A stretch of 64,000 bases of DNA from Ampelocalamus luodianensis (lineage: Eukaryota; Streptophyta; Magnoliopsida; Poales; Poaceae): the NCBI GenBank assembly GCA_036346255.1, contig CM070617.1:27207080-27271079 (forward strand), given 5' to 3'. The notes under the pieces were generated by a model, which searched no databases, was not told where the DNA came from, and worked only from the letters and a program-made list of their open reading frames with translations. Position numbers and translations under genes: made by a program. Of the stretch, positions 23,901-35,260 are shown in pieces (positions within the stretch are counted from its first letter, which is position 1; each line of letters begins with the position of its first letter).

Positions 23901-25215
23901 AGTAATGCCGTGTACCCGTAGCAGGCGCCGCGTTAAGAATTAGGTGCACCAAGAAAACCAAAACAAAGAAGCGAGCAGTAGTAAAGGGCGAGAGGGAAAG
24001 CGGCAATCCTCCGAAGGCGGGGCGCGCGGCAGCGAGGACAAGCTGCCGCCGCGCGAATCACTGCCTCCTTATGCCCGCCCCTCCCGCGTCTGGCCCACAC
24101 CTGTCGGCCGAGACCACGCCGGGTCGTCGCATGCATCCCCATGCGCCCGCCCAAACACCGCGTCTCCCGCGCCAACCAATGGGAATCAGGCACACCCCCA
24201 AGCATGTGCAGCACCCGTGCACGCACGACGGGGCTAAAACGGGGCACAGAGCAAGGCGCACACAGAGGATCACCGGCCGGCAGGAGGGGCCGGCAGCCGC
24301 GCACAGGTGGCATAAAGACGTCGCGCACACGCACACGTTATTCTCAAGGTCACAGGTAGAACAACGCAGTCGCGATTCCTTCGTACGAATAGATCGACGG
24401 TGCGAAAGATCCGGCCACCCCACCGCGCAAGACGTTCTTCCGTCCACACTTGTCTCGTCTTACGAGTTACGCCCACAACTTTGTACCACAAGTACTATTG
24501 ACATTTCCTTTTCTCAGATCTACGTCTGCCATCGTCTCTCTAAGCTGTCAGTGTGTGAAGGATTTGAAAATAATACCTCGCCGCAATTTGACTGCTCTGA
24601 ACATATAATTACGGAGTACTACTGTTGCGACCGGAAAGGCGTGAAGGCACGTAATCTGGATGACTGCTTCCACCTCCGCAGGCTATCTAGAGGTAAGAGA
24701 GTGGAAAGAATTTGCATACGCTGTTTACTTCCTAATCAACCTCACGGCCGAGTCTAAAGATACCCATGCAGAATGAGATGTCATCTACCAACCCATTAAT
24801 TGTCATGTCGCAGAGATGGCAACAAAATATTGGCGACCGGGAACGCAGCGGCGCCAATAAATGTTAACTTATGTTTGCCAACCATCCATCTCGCCTTTTG
24901 AACGAAAGATGAAATAGAAAGGTCAAGCTCTCTGGACACGGATTATTTGAGATTTTCTGAACAATTCCTCATACTAATCGAATGAAATACATATACTCCA
25001 TGGTTCAGTCCATACAAACGCCGGCTTGATCTGTTTAGACGAACAGATCTCAGATCGATTCCGTCCTCGGCGTAAAAACTATTTACACAAGGCTCCTCCG
25101 TCTCTTAAGACTACTAGACAAAAATACAAGAAAGAGGACCAAACATAAAAAAAAAAAAATCCTGAAGGAGAAAAGAAATGAAACTACGAAGTCATCAGCT
25201 CAACTCCTGCTGCGC
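20941..25215. other. Region downstream of the ERF gene, no gene recognised
   Basis: GC-rich patches at 21050-21450, 22900-23240, 23390-23700 and 24000-24450 are open in several frames but show no domain, and the rest is AT-rich. A short ATG frame at 22089 ends in a good donor-like GTACGT, but no second exon is visible. The last 300 bp, including a poly(A) tract near 25149, probably include the 3' untranslated region of the minus-strand ERF gene. Confidence 0.4.
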
Positions 25216-25929
25216 TTAGTTCTCCGCCGGCGGCGGCCCGTTCAGATCCAGATCGAACGCTACAGCCTTCTTCGCTATCACCGCGGGTGGGGAGGGCGCC
25301 AGATCAACCACTGACGAGCAGTCGGAGTCGCTCTGCGCGACGGTTGCCACGGTTACCGGTGACGCCAGCTTCATCATGCGATAGCCCGCCGCGGCGGCCG
25401 TTGCCTGTCCGTAGAAGAAGTACGGGTGTGGGGCTGGGCGTACGACGGGGTATCCCTTGAAGGGGAAGCGCACGCCTGAGCCGGCGACCGCCGTCACGGC
25501 CGCCGCGCGGTGAAAGAGGTCGAGGTCGAGGGCAGGCGGCAGCGGCATGGCCTGCATAGGCGCCTGGACGTCGCCGCTGCCTCCCCCGCTCGACTCCACG
25601 GTGCTGTTGCTGCTGGGGCTGCCGCCGCCGCCGCCAACGACGGGGGACCGCGAAGGGGGCGGGAAGTTGGTCTTGGCCTTGGCACCGCGGAACTCGCGGG
25701 CGGCGGTGTCGTAGGCGCGCGCGGCCTCCTCGGCCGTGTCGTACGTGCCGAGCCACACCCGGCTCTTCTTGGCCGGGTCACGGATCTCCGCAGCGTAACG
25801 CCCCCACGGGCGCTTGCGGACGCCCCTGTAGTGCGGACCCCCAGCTCCGCCTCCGACTCCTCCGCCAACTCCTAGACCAAGTCTGGTGGCCGGCGGCACA
25901 GGCGCCTGCTCCGCCGGTCTAGGCGCCAT
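25216..25929 (-). CDS. ERF3: ERF/AP2 transcriptional repressor (ERF3/AP37-like, EAR motif)
   Basis: This is a 237-residue, single-exon protein. One AP2/ERF DNA-binding domain spans about residues 33-90 (HYRGVRKRPWGRYAAEIRD ... AARAYDTAAREFRG), with Ala and Asp at the positions typical of the ERF class that binds GCC boxes. The C-terminus is an EAR repression motif (FDLDLNGPP), and a second LDLDLF motif lies mid-protein. This layout is that of subgroup VIII ERF repressors; the rice member ERF3/AP37 is closest in my memory. It would act in the nucleus, repressing ethylene- and stress-related genes. The frame is open 38 codons further upstream, but that extension overlaps the TATA box, so the Met at 25929 (ATGGCGCC) is preferred. 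No disabling change is seen. Confidence 0.93.
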   Translation of the reverse strand: MAPRPAEQAPVPPATRLGLGVGGGVGGGAGGPHYRGVRKRPWGRYAAEIRDPAKKSRVWLGTYDTAEEAARAYDTAAREFRGAKAKTNFPPPSRSPVVGGGGGSPSSNSTVESSGGGSGDVQAPMQAMPLPPALDLDLFHRAAAVTAVAGSGVRFPFKGYPVVRPAPHPYFFYGQATAAAAGYRMMKLASPVTVATVAQSDSDCSSVVDLAPSPPAVIAKKAVAFDLDLNGPPPAEN

Positions 25930-26041
25930 GGTTGCGGCTGGTATACGAGTGGCGTGTGCGTACCTTTTGGTTAAGCGGGTGTTTTGGGGAGGTAGGGATG
26001 GGTGTGTAGCGTCTAGGATAAGGCGAGAGGGAGGGGGAGGC

Positions 26042-26048
26042 ATTTATA
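26042..26048 (-). promoter_or_regulatory. TATA box of the ERF gene
   Basis: TATAAAT on the minus strand lies about 113 bp upstream of the chosen ATG, leaving room for a short leader. The sequence beyond it contains TTGAC cores (for example near 26149) of the kind bound by WRKY factors, but I cannot say they are used. Confidence 0.7.
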
Positions 26049-26049
26049 G

Positions 26050-27169
26050 AACGGCGGGGGGTTAAAAAAAGGCAAGTAAGTAGGGGAAAAGGGCAGCGAG
26101 TGGTGGAGCGGCGAGAGGCAATAAAACTCGGCGCAGTCAGCGAGCGGTTTGACTGTCCTCTTCTCGCCGCCGCCCCTCGTCTTTAGCGAGGCGGCATTAA
26201 AATTAGGCGGACGCTTTTCCGTTTCGACCACCCACAGGGTTGCAAATTACGCAACGTATGGCAGGTGTTAAGGGGGGGTTTTGCTTCCGAGTCCCCATAC
26301 TTTGCGTTGTCTTGCGTGAAGTTGTCGGTCTTCTTGCCTCGTAAAACCTTTGTTTCCTTACGCCAGTGGCCTTTTTGATATGCTATTAATACAAGGGAAA
26401 CGCTTCCTAGTTATTGGTAGCTCGCTTGAAGGAACACACTACCAACCTCCATCGCGTCGATTACTCGCTGTCCGCGCCGATTCTTCTTTGCGACGACGTC
26501 CGGCCGATGATAGTTAGGGTTTCATCGGGTTAGGGCTCGCTAGGACCCCCTATAGAGGGGAAGAGGTGGATGCGTCTCAGTGATGATGGAGGTGCGTGAG
26601 GCGACGGTGGCGTTGTAGATTCAGATGATGCCGATAGGTAGCAAGCCAACAAGAAGTGGAGGTGGTGCGGCGAGGTGGTGCCGGTCGAAAAAGGTGGTTC
26701 GGCGAGACGGCCTCGGTCACAATTCCTCACCCATCCACTCATCTCTAAAATTGTGTCAGCCAGGTCGCCGCCGCCTCCTATTGGTCACCGCTGACGCAAG
26801 CGACAAGTGATGCTCAGTGGTTTTGTTGTTGCTTGCAACGAAGGGCAACGACGCATCACCAAATTAGGGTCTAATGATGGAAGATTAGGGATAGGGGTGG
26901 TAAGCAAAAGCGTGGGGTGTGTTGGAAATTAATATAGACTTGCCAAGTAATATAACGTTAGGATCAGCATCAAATCAAAATTAGTTTTTTTCCTTTGTTA
27001 AGCTTTTTATATTTAGTTTTAGTTTGGTTAGCAAGTTACGTAGTCTTTTATACATGTAATTAGATGTGTTTTTTATTGAAGCAATAGATAGAGAAAAAAA
27101 AGAGAAAACACTGCCGTCTACTGGAGACGTAGCACCAAAAATATCCTCTGTCCTTCGCATGCGTTCGTG
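26050..27169. other. ERF promoter and upstream intergenic region
   Basis: The first few hundred bases are the presumed promoter of the minus-strand ERF gene. The rest shows no gene or repeat that I can support. A GC-richer patch at 26450-26800 has only short frames. Confidence 0.5.
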
Positions 27170-27966
27170 AGTTTCGGACGGCGCGCGCATCGCTCACGCG
27201 AAATCGCGCGGCGACAAAAGAAGCAGCCAGCAGGCGACGTGTCCCCTCTGGCTGCACGGCCAGACTTCCTTCGTTTATCTGGTACAGATTGGTTTAGATT
27301 ACGTACAATTATTTTGCATTCCTCATGCAAATAATATAAAGACTATTGTGTGCAGGTGTATGTTGTGTCAATATGGATGTTGATAGGGTTAGATTACGTA
27401 CAATTATTTTGCATTCCTCATGCAAATAATATAAAGACTATTGTGTGCAGGTGTATGTTGTGTCAATATGGATGTTGATAGGGAACCGGTTACCCGAATT
27501 TTCACATTAACTTTATGGTTTTAACTGATCCTTTGTAGTATTTTCTTTGTCATTGTCGACCGTTTAAAAAATAAGGTTTTATTCTAATGAAAAATTTATA
27601 CAACGAGTAGGCACCCATAGAAGCGTCCCCCCCAGGCGATCGGACGGCACGCGCAGCGCTCACGCGGAATCGCGCGGCGACAAAAGAAGCAGGCGACGTG
27701 TCCCCTCTGGCTGCACGGTTAGACTTCCTTCGTTTATCTGGTACATATTGGTTCATATTACGTACAATTATTTTGCATTCCTCATGCAAATAATATAAAA
27801 GACTATTGTGTGTAGGTGTAGTTTGTGTCAATATGGATGTTGATATGAAACCGGTTACCCGAATTTTCACATTAACTTTATGGTTTTAACTGATCCTTTG
27901 TGGTCTTTTCTTTGTCATTGTCGACCGTTTTAAAAATGAGGTTTTATTCTAATGAAAAATTTATAC
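27170..27966 (+). repeat. Nested tandem duplication
   Basis: An outer unit of about 370 bp occurs twice, as seen from CGCGCGGCGA at 27205 and 27671. Both copies run to AATGAAAAATTTATA. Within the first copy a 95-bp segment is itself duplicated (ACGTACAATT at 27301 and again at 27396). Each 95-bp unit contains the near-palindrome TTTGCATTCCTCATGCAAA, giving three copies in all. No protein frame is preserved between copies. Confidence 0.88.
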
Positions 27967-28101
27967 TTTTCTCATTGCAGCATTCAGGAGACGGTGGCGT
28001 TCTACATTCATTGTTTGACCACAAGCACAGTTCCTCGTTTCACAATTAGATGTGAGCATTGAAGTCCGTGCAAATATTTCTCTAGATATATCATGCTTTT
28101 A

Positions 28102-28378
28102 TTTTTATTTTTTTTGCGAATCACATGGTACAACACATAGACGCTCACACACACGCACGTACTCACACACACGACGCATACGAAAATCTGGACGAGCGAA
28201 GTTTGATGAAAAAATGATGAAATCATCACTGGCGCCTCGCTTGCGACGGGCACGTTGTCTCTCTACGTAACGAAAATCCTTCTGAATGAGACACGTAGGA
28301 CAAAACCTGGGATTTGAATCCTGGTAGGCTAGGGATACAACTACGTTCACTAACCACCCAAACAATGCTTGTTTCTCA
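28102..28378 (-). mobile_element. tRNA-derived SINE with 16-bp target duplication
   Basis: Read on the minus strand it starts near GGTTAGTGAACG (A-box-like), contains GGATTCAAATCCC (B box of a tRNA-type promoter), continues with a GTGTGTGTGAG-rich body typical of grass SINEs and ends TTCGCAAAAAAAATAAAA. It is flanked by ATATATCATGCTTTTA (28086-28101) and ATATATCCTGCTTTTA (28379-28394), a 16 bp duplication with one change. The length of 277 bp fits a full-length or nearly full-length SINE. Confidence 0.85.
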
Positions 28379-28560
28379 ATATATCCTGCTTTTAGGCAAG
28401 GCTTGCCGCGAAAAAACTTTTTAAAAAATTTCAAACGCTGTTAGGGGATATAAAAGTTTTCTTGTTCACTTTGCAAGATAAATATTTGCCACCAATATTT
28501 GAAAACGCTATGTGTGCACTGTTTTTATGAACCACATGTTTAGTATGTACCTGTATATTG

Positions 28561-28577
28561 TTTTTTTTTTTTGCGAA
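28561..28577 (-). mobile_element. 17-bp SINE-tail remnant between 17-bp direct repeats
   Basis: The insert is twelve T followed by GCGAA, that is TTCGC plus oligo(A) on the minus strand, the same 3' end as the SINE at 28102-28378. It is flanked by TATGTACCTGTATATTG (28544-28560) and TATGTGCCTGTATATTG (28578-28594). The simplest reading is an extremely 5'-truncated SINE insertion. Confidence 0.75.
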
Positions 28578-29149
28578 TATGTGCCTGTATATTGTTCCCC
28601 TCTAGCCTCTGCAGATAGCGTTTTCAATTCATCAGATATTGAGCGGTTCAAATCTTTTGCGCTGCCATTGTGTCCTCCATCGAATACATACGCTACCACT
28701 TGGAAACTTGAAATTACGACCCTACGATTTCTTTGGTTAGCTATACTTGTATACACCTTTGTGTAACAACTCGGTATGAATTGAAATGGAAGTTGTTTGA
28801 GATGATTTTTTTTTTCAATAGCTGACTACTTACACGGACAAGAATACCTTGCTTGTTTGTTGTTCCGTAGCAACTCACGCAGTGTTAAAGTTCCGGTGAG
28901 TCACTGCACTTGCCTTAAAGATGTCACTTTTACTTTATCCTTAAATCCTTACCATATGGATTGCGCTTTTTTTTAAAAAAAAAATCAATTTTCTCTTCTA
29001 AAATCCTACCCAAAAGTTTTTCCTAGCTAGCAAACTTTTGTTTGAACAACATCCTAGATGTTCGACGCTTAATCATAAGAAGTCGTCTAATAACTTATTT
29101 GAGCATAAACACAAGTGCCTTGCCTGCTATGATTGTTCCCGTTTTGTAA

Positions 29150-29429
29150 GAGCATGTACAATACGAGATGCTTATATACGAACGTTTAAAAAAAGAGAAT
29201 ATAACACCTATATAAAAGTTATGTTCTCCAATGTAAGCATCTCTTTTGTAAGTGTTTAGATGATTATATTATCTATTAATTATATATAGTTATATATATA
29301 AGCACATCTTAAGTACCGATATCTAATCAAGTATCGTTGCTAAAAAATAAACATTGTATCTATCCTAGCAAGAAAATTCTGTTTTTTTATTACTAAGCAT
29401 CTATCTAAGCACCTATATTGTAGGTGCTC
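29150..29429. mobile_element. MITE, Tourist/PIF-Harbinger-like
   Basis: The ends are GAGCATGTACAATA and the reverse complement of GAGCACCTACAATA, and TAA occurs on both sides (29147-29149 and 29430-29432). It is 280 bp, AT-rich and non-coding. Its left end matches that of the MITE at 43890. Confidence 0.75.
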
Positions 29430-29432
29430 TAA

Positions 29433-32400
29433 CAGGGTGGCCGATGTTGTGGCAAAGTTTGGTGTAAATTTAGAACCGGCCTCGGTGATGTTATGGCTGG
29501 ACTCAGTACCAGCTTGTGTACTCCCTCAAGTGGCTGGCAATTGTGCATCTTTGGGTTAACGAATTCGTACTGATTTCTCTTAAAAAAGGATTATCCTACC
29601 TTTCTGTGTAACCGAAGTACCATAATTTTGGAAATTGATGCACTGTCCTTAGAACGTAAATCATCTCAAAATGGTGGACCGATAAGCTTTTGCAGGGTGA
29701 GAGCTGAAACGCGCGGCCAACCAATGCTTCCGCAGGGCCTGTACACGAAAAGCCTGAAAACGCGAGCGCCCGAATGCAAAAATCCTCAGATATCCCAACC
29801 AAAAGCGTAGGGAGCGGGAGAGGGAGGATGAAGCAAAGCCGCCGCTCGGGGGGGCGGGGGGCCCACCTGGAGCGGGGAGCGGCACGTAGTGCGAGCACGT
29901 CGCGGGCGGGGCGGGCCCCACGGCGAGGAAGACGACGCATCACGATCCGTGCGTCCCGAGCTGGGGTCAGGCGCGGGGGCGGCAGCATCGGCATCACCAT
30001 CGGCAGCGCACGCAGCAGGCGGCCTGGGCGTAAAGACACGTGGGCCGCGGCGGCCACCACCTCCACGCTGTTCGTCCTATCCCACGCACGCCTCCTGCAC
30101 TAACGGATCGTCAACTTTAGCTAACCGCGCGGGGGGAGGAACCTTGTCGTGTGGGGAAATTTGGTGCCGCCGCTCGCTTTAAATTGGAATATGCAGCTAA
30201 TGGATTTTTCTTTGGTGAGAAATAAGTGTGGGTTTCTTTGGTGAGAAGTGGACCGAATTTGGTGGTTTCCTTGGCAAGATGAACGCATACCGGGACATGA
30301 GTAATCGTCAGCAAATGGTAGCATGACATACCGAGCTTGCTTAAGAAAATGAATTTGTCAAGCACTGGTACCGATAGCAAGGTAGAAACAAGCAGTGGGC
30401 TGAGGAGGTGGGGGTTGGGAATTATATACTACCAAGGAAATTGAGAGAGCGCATAGTCTAGATCCAACTGTTTAAAATTCGAATGATCCGTGAAATAAAT
30501 TCAGTCAGGTGCAATACAATCAATTCCTTTAGAAAAATACATTTCAATATTCGAATATCTTCTGGCAATAGTTTGAATAAAAGAGTTTTGAAAGAGTTCC
30601 GCCTAATGTGTAGTAACAAATGGTGAAATTTTGGAGCAAACTTAGCCTGTTTTGTGTATAATGGACTTATCAAGTTTATGCTATTTTAAGAACCTTGTGA
30701 TGTTAGTATTATCTTATGATGCAATGCGTATTTTATGAACCTAACTTCATATGAACTGATTTTGCTTTGTGCACTAAAAAAATTCTAAAAAAACTCATAG
30801 ATGTAGAACATGTTAGAACTTGTGCACATGCAAATAATTTTGCAAAATTATGATCATGTATGCACAGTAAAAAGACAAAAAGTTATGGACTTATATTATA
30901 ATAGATTAGTATAATCTTTTGTGTTTTTTTTTTATCATGCACGTAAGAACATATTTTACATGTACACATGTTCCAATATGTTCTACATCTATGAATTTTT
31001 TTTCGAGAATTTTCTCACGCGCACAAGTGTACAAACCAAAAACATGGGTTTACATGAACCTAGGTTCAAGTTTAAATTTCCTCATGTCATGTCAATCTCA
31101 GACTTGTCAACCTCGCCAAAATAAAATAAAAAAGAAAGCTTGGAAGGTTGAAACAAACACAGGAAGTTCAGTGAATTTGTGTATATTGACTCCTCAAGGT
31201 TAAACTATTTTTTTATGGAAGGTTAAGCAATGCTGAGCACCTTGTGATGTTAAAACTCCATTATCTTTATCATGTCAATCTCAAACTCGTCGAACTTTCA
31301 CGACAGGAGCAAAAGCGTTAGCCGATCCGGCGATCCCCCGTGAATACGATGGAGGAGCTGCTTTTTGAGTTTTATGCTTACTCACTTGTTGAGCTTTACG
31401 CTCATGAGGTCACATATCCGAGGAGAACAACCAGACGCAGAAAATCCCCTGACGGGGGCGTGGACGGCGGCGTTTAACGGAGCGACGAGCGTGGGGCGCG
31501 GACTGCGCGCGCGGTGGGCCCGGTGGCGCGACACCCAAATGTCGGCATCAGCCGGCTCCGCGGGCGTGTTGCTTGGATCGCGGGGCCGTGGGGCACCCAC
31601 CCGCTGCGCCCACTGGGGCGGGCGCCGGTTTCTTTTATTTCGAGGCGCAGGCGCTCGCCTAGACCGACAGTTAGTACTGCCGTCCCCACCTGCGCCCACG
31701 CACCGGCACGCGCCGGTTGCCCGCGGATTGCGTGATGCCGCCGCGCCGCTTCCATCACACGCTTGCGGCAGCGGCACTGCCACTTTCCTGATGGACGGAT
31801 GAATTGCTGGGCGTACCTCCGCCCATGCACCACGCACCGCTACCGTCCATTTATGAGTTGGATAGGACCTCGGACCGTTGGCCGCTCCCTGCCGACGCGG
31901 ATATTCCGCCCTTTTTTCCCCGGCGGTAAAACAAAACGGCGATTCAATCAGATTTACTCCATTCCATAAACAAGGTTTGAAAGAATGTATGACAAAATCC
32001 CTATCCTACAATGAATAATATTTGAGAATGTTTATTTCAGTTGTGCTAGGCTCAAAAGTGTGACATTTTCCTTCTCTCTCATTTACGTGTGATGTTACTT
32101 TAATTAGTGGATGTACGGACAGTGGGCTCAGCAAATGTACAATAGAAATTAGATTATCCGATAACCTTAATAAAACAACAAATAGTCCTTATACGTCTTT
32201 CTTTTGTAAATCTATTCTATTATCTTATTAAAACAATATAGCTCTCAAGGCCCAAAAATTATCACTTTAATCGGTAAAAAACGAAAAAGATATGCATCGT
32301 TCACTGTGGTGGGTCCAGACTATAATGGTCTACATTAAAATAAGGGATAATTCACACTATACTGTCGATGATCAGAACACGACATTCCTATCGAGCTTAT

Positions 32401-32580
32401 TTGAAAAAAATGATATTAGAACACAATATGAACGAAGAAGACTCATCACCAAGTGTATGTACGGGAATACAATAGGGATGTTACATAATTGATGATGAAC
32501 TTGAATTATATTGACCTTCCTAAACTATGTACTTATTACAGAATATGTGGGCTATCACATTATAGATATTGAAGGGATGA
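29433..32580. other. Intergenic region, no gene recognised
   Basis: GC-rich patches at about 29810-30080 and 31400-31860 are open in several frames without a recognisable domain. The remainder is AT-rich. A foldback structure at 30796-30993 is listed separately. Confidence 0.4.
30796..30993. repeat. Inverted repeat (35-bp arms), foldback or MITE remnant
   Basis: The left arm (30796-30830) begins CATAGATGTAGAACATG and the right arm (30959-30993) is its imperfect reverse complement. The arms differ at a few positions and enclose about 128 bp of AT-rich sequence. No target duplication is obvious. Confidence 0.65.
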
Positions 32581-33221
32581 CAGTTAATGCCGCTAAAGGC
32601 ACCCCTAATCTTCACGCACATTCCTCTGTTAAGTCTTGAACTGTCACGTCTCTTAGCCAACTGTCGTAAGTTGTCAGATATGTCAATAATCACTCACGTT
32701 AGTCACGTGAGAAATTGTCATGTCTCTCGACCAGTTTGTTGGTTGGGGATTGCCCAAAACTATAAGGTTGGTCGGGGATTGTCATGTCTCGTGACTTAAG
32801 CTGGTTGTCGATCATTTTGGTAGTAGTAAAAGGTATTAGATTTCCTTTAAGTACTGGTTGTAGGTTCATAACTGTTATAGAGTGAGCTTCTAATATGTGG
32901 GCCTACTTTGATACAGACTCTGACTGAAAAATATTGACCTGGTCAAGAATCCTCGTGAGCTAACCTCTAAGGGTTAAGAAAAAAAATACTTAAGGCTTTC
33001 TTGCCTCAAAACGTGCATCAATAAGATTTGATCAGGCGCAATCATTTCAATCATTTTTGGAAACCATATCCGAAGTTTGTCGTGAGTGGGCGAATGGTTT
33101 GTGGTAGTGAGGGATAAAAAATACTTCTTTTTTACCTTTACCGTTACTTCGCTCTCATTGCAATCTCTGTTTCCTGCCTTTGAGTCTCTTCATCTCTAAT
33201 CTTTCTGTTTGATCTGTGATC
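32581..33221. mobile_element. Probable flank of the Tat-like element, non-coding
   Basis: This AT-rich stretch contains another CGACCAG-rich patch near 32715-32790 and leads into the plus-strand transposon-related gene. It may include the 3' LTR of the minus-strand gypsy element, but I could not define LTR ends. Confidence 0.3.
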
Positions 33222-34866
33222 ATGGAGATTTAGGGCACTTCAATCCTTCCTGAGAACACGATTAAAGAACTGGAGAATCAAGGGTATCCTCTAGGTCGAT
33301 CTTTAATCAAATGGAGTCCTTGCGGTAGCAAAGCGGCTCCAATTCCAGAAGAAGGTCAGATCATTCTCTTCACTTCTTTCGTGAAATTAGGTTTTCGCTT
33401 ACCGGAGAGTGAGTTATTGGCAGATATCCTAGATTACTTTAGGATTGAGCTCTTCCATCTTGGACCAAACTCTATTTTGATTCTTAGTGTCTTGTCGCAT
33501 CTTTGCAAAGCTTTCCTTGCCATTCCTCCTTCTATTCATCTTTTCAGCCATTTTTACCAATTTACCCGAAATAATAGAGATCCAGGGTTTTGTGGTAGTA
33601 CTTATTTCAAGTTCCACGACTAGATGTCCAAGAAATACCCCCACTCCCTATCAAGGATACATGGTGGGACTACCAACAAGAGTGGTTCTACTCCGAAGTT
33701 CCTGGAGGTAGTCTCCTGAAGTATACCGGAGGCCCTCCGCCGACCTGGTCTGCTCAGGAAGTGAAGAAGGAGGATGCTTATTTGAAGCTACAGCCGAAGA
33801 GGAGAAACCAATCGACACAGTCATCTCACTAGTGGTTGCCGGACTAACTGACCAGAAGATCATCCACGACTTCCTCCAGCACAAGATCAGCCTCTTGAAG
33901 GAAAGAATTCACTATTCTTGGATGCTAAAAGGGGTTGATGACCCGACCAAGGATAGCTTTGGAGGTATGTTACTTTTCATATTTCTTTTAAGACAATATT
34001 TTGACTTTCTATTACAAACTTTACAAAGTATATAAATTTCTAATTTTTAGTTCTATCAGAGAAGGTGGTTAAAGATATGGCTTCAACTATGTTGAAGAAT
34101 GTAAATGATGGCTTAGAGCCTATCTCCTTTGACGATTGACCTTCTAGCCTAATTGGGGCATCTGTAGAGTTCATAAATGAACGAATGCAGGTATGTATAG
34201 CTTTAATCTTAATCTTGATTTTTTTTGCTGAAGACTATAACTGATAAACTTCCTGTTTCTCTTTAGATGAATTGCAGAAAGAGGGGTATTGATCAGTCTG
34301 GGTCTAGCAGCCAAGCTCCGCCAAAAAAAAAAAGACCAAGACCGTTGCTGCAGCATCTACGCGGGTCGTGGTCGAGAGACCGACGACCTAGGCAAGACCT
34401 GCTCCAGCAATCTATGCGGGTGCTCTAGTTGTCGCTAAGCAGACTAGCTCTACGAGAACCAGTGCTGCGCCAACCGGTGCTGTGCTGTCAAGTAGCAAGA
34501 TTATGGCAGATACAACCAACACCCTCCCTGCTATCCGGTCAAAACACATCCATGATCGACCCTAGGTCAAGAAAAGCTAGCAAAAGCTGCCAAGGTTGCG
34601 ACCCATGTGCGCAAGAGAAAAATGAAAGGTTATGATTTCTCATCAATCATAAAGTCATCTTCGTTTATTCCCATATATTTAGGTGAGTGAGATGAGATTG
34701 AGGAGGAAGAAGAAGCTCCCCTTATCTTGTTGAGAAAACCTAGGATTAGCAGTCCTAGTGTTAATATCACCGAAGTTGGCTGTGGTAAATTAGTTGTTGC
34801 TAACGTTCTGTTTTCTTTCGAGACCGAGATTGGTCTTCGCTCTAAGTAACTATTTTAAATTAACTA
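33222..34866 (+). pseudogene. Transposon-borne gene, 'putative gypsy type transposon' (Transposase_28) family, broken
   Basis: The translation of about 33240-33620 (TIKELENQGYPLGRS ... FVKLGFRLPESELLADILDY ... LCKAFLAIPP) resembles the plant Transposase_28 family (PF04195) found in gypsy-like elements. A frame change near 33620 is needed before TWWDYQQEWFYSEVPGG and, later, HYSWMLKGVDDPTKDSF. Introns with GT...AG ends are apparent at about 33965-34050 and 34191-34265. It continues beyond the Pack-MULE, possibly near 37240-37420. It lies antisense to the gypsy pol at 41.3-43.0 kb, as in Tat/Grande-type elements. Confidence 0.6.
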
Positions 34867-34875
34867 TTTATTTAT
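34867..34875 (+). repeat. Target duplication, left copy (TTTATTTAT)
   Basis: This 9 bp direct repeat is matched by 37198-37206 and immediately flanks the Pack-MULE ends. Nine bases is the Mutator-superfamily duplication length. It is low complexity, but the position is exact on both sides. Confidence 0.85.
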
Positions 34876-35070
34876 GGAAGAAGTCCATTCTACCCGCTCA
34901 AATATCGACATGCGGACACCTAACCCCTTGAACTAAAAAACCAGCCCTTTGACACCCCGAAGTTGTAAAATCGGACAACCTACCCCCTCTGGCTGTTTCG
35001 TGCGGTGGTTTACGCACGTGGCGTCTAGTCAGACCGGTTTCGCCAGGTCATCTAGGCGAGCTGACTTCTT
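34876..35070 (+). repeat. Left terminal inverted repeat of the Pack-MULE
   Basis: It aligns over about 195 bp to the reverse complement of 37000-37197, with substitutions and small gaps. It is most similar in the outer 15 bp and around GACAACCTACCCCCTC. Confidence 0.85.
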
Positions 35071-35260
35071 TGGCACTTGGGCCCATCTGTAAGTGAGCCC
35101 CAAGCAAATATAGTCTTTTCTCTCTCCTTTATCCCTTCACACAGCCGACACAGCTCTCAGGCTCATTCATTTTGCTTCTTCTTACTTTCTCTCTTTTCCT
35201 CCATTGCTTCTCTCTCTCCATTTCTTCCTAGAAATTTTTGCTCCTGGCTGAAGCTCCCTC

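Noticed and set aside
23933..24757. Frames of 97-228 codons in the GC-rich region
   Set aside because: They overlap on both strands, are rich in Arg/Pro/His, and have no domain, splice partner or promoter that I can support.
25304..25875. Long frames on both strands over the ERF gene
   Set aside because: They are shadows of the ERF coding sequence caused by high GC at third positions and contain no domain.
31365..31837. Frames of 119-151 codons in both orientations
   Set aside because: No recognisable domain; base composition explains the openness.
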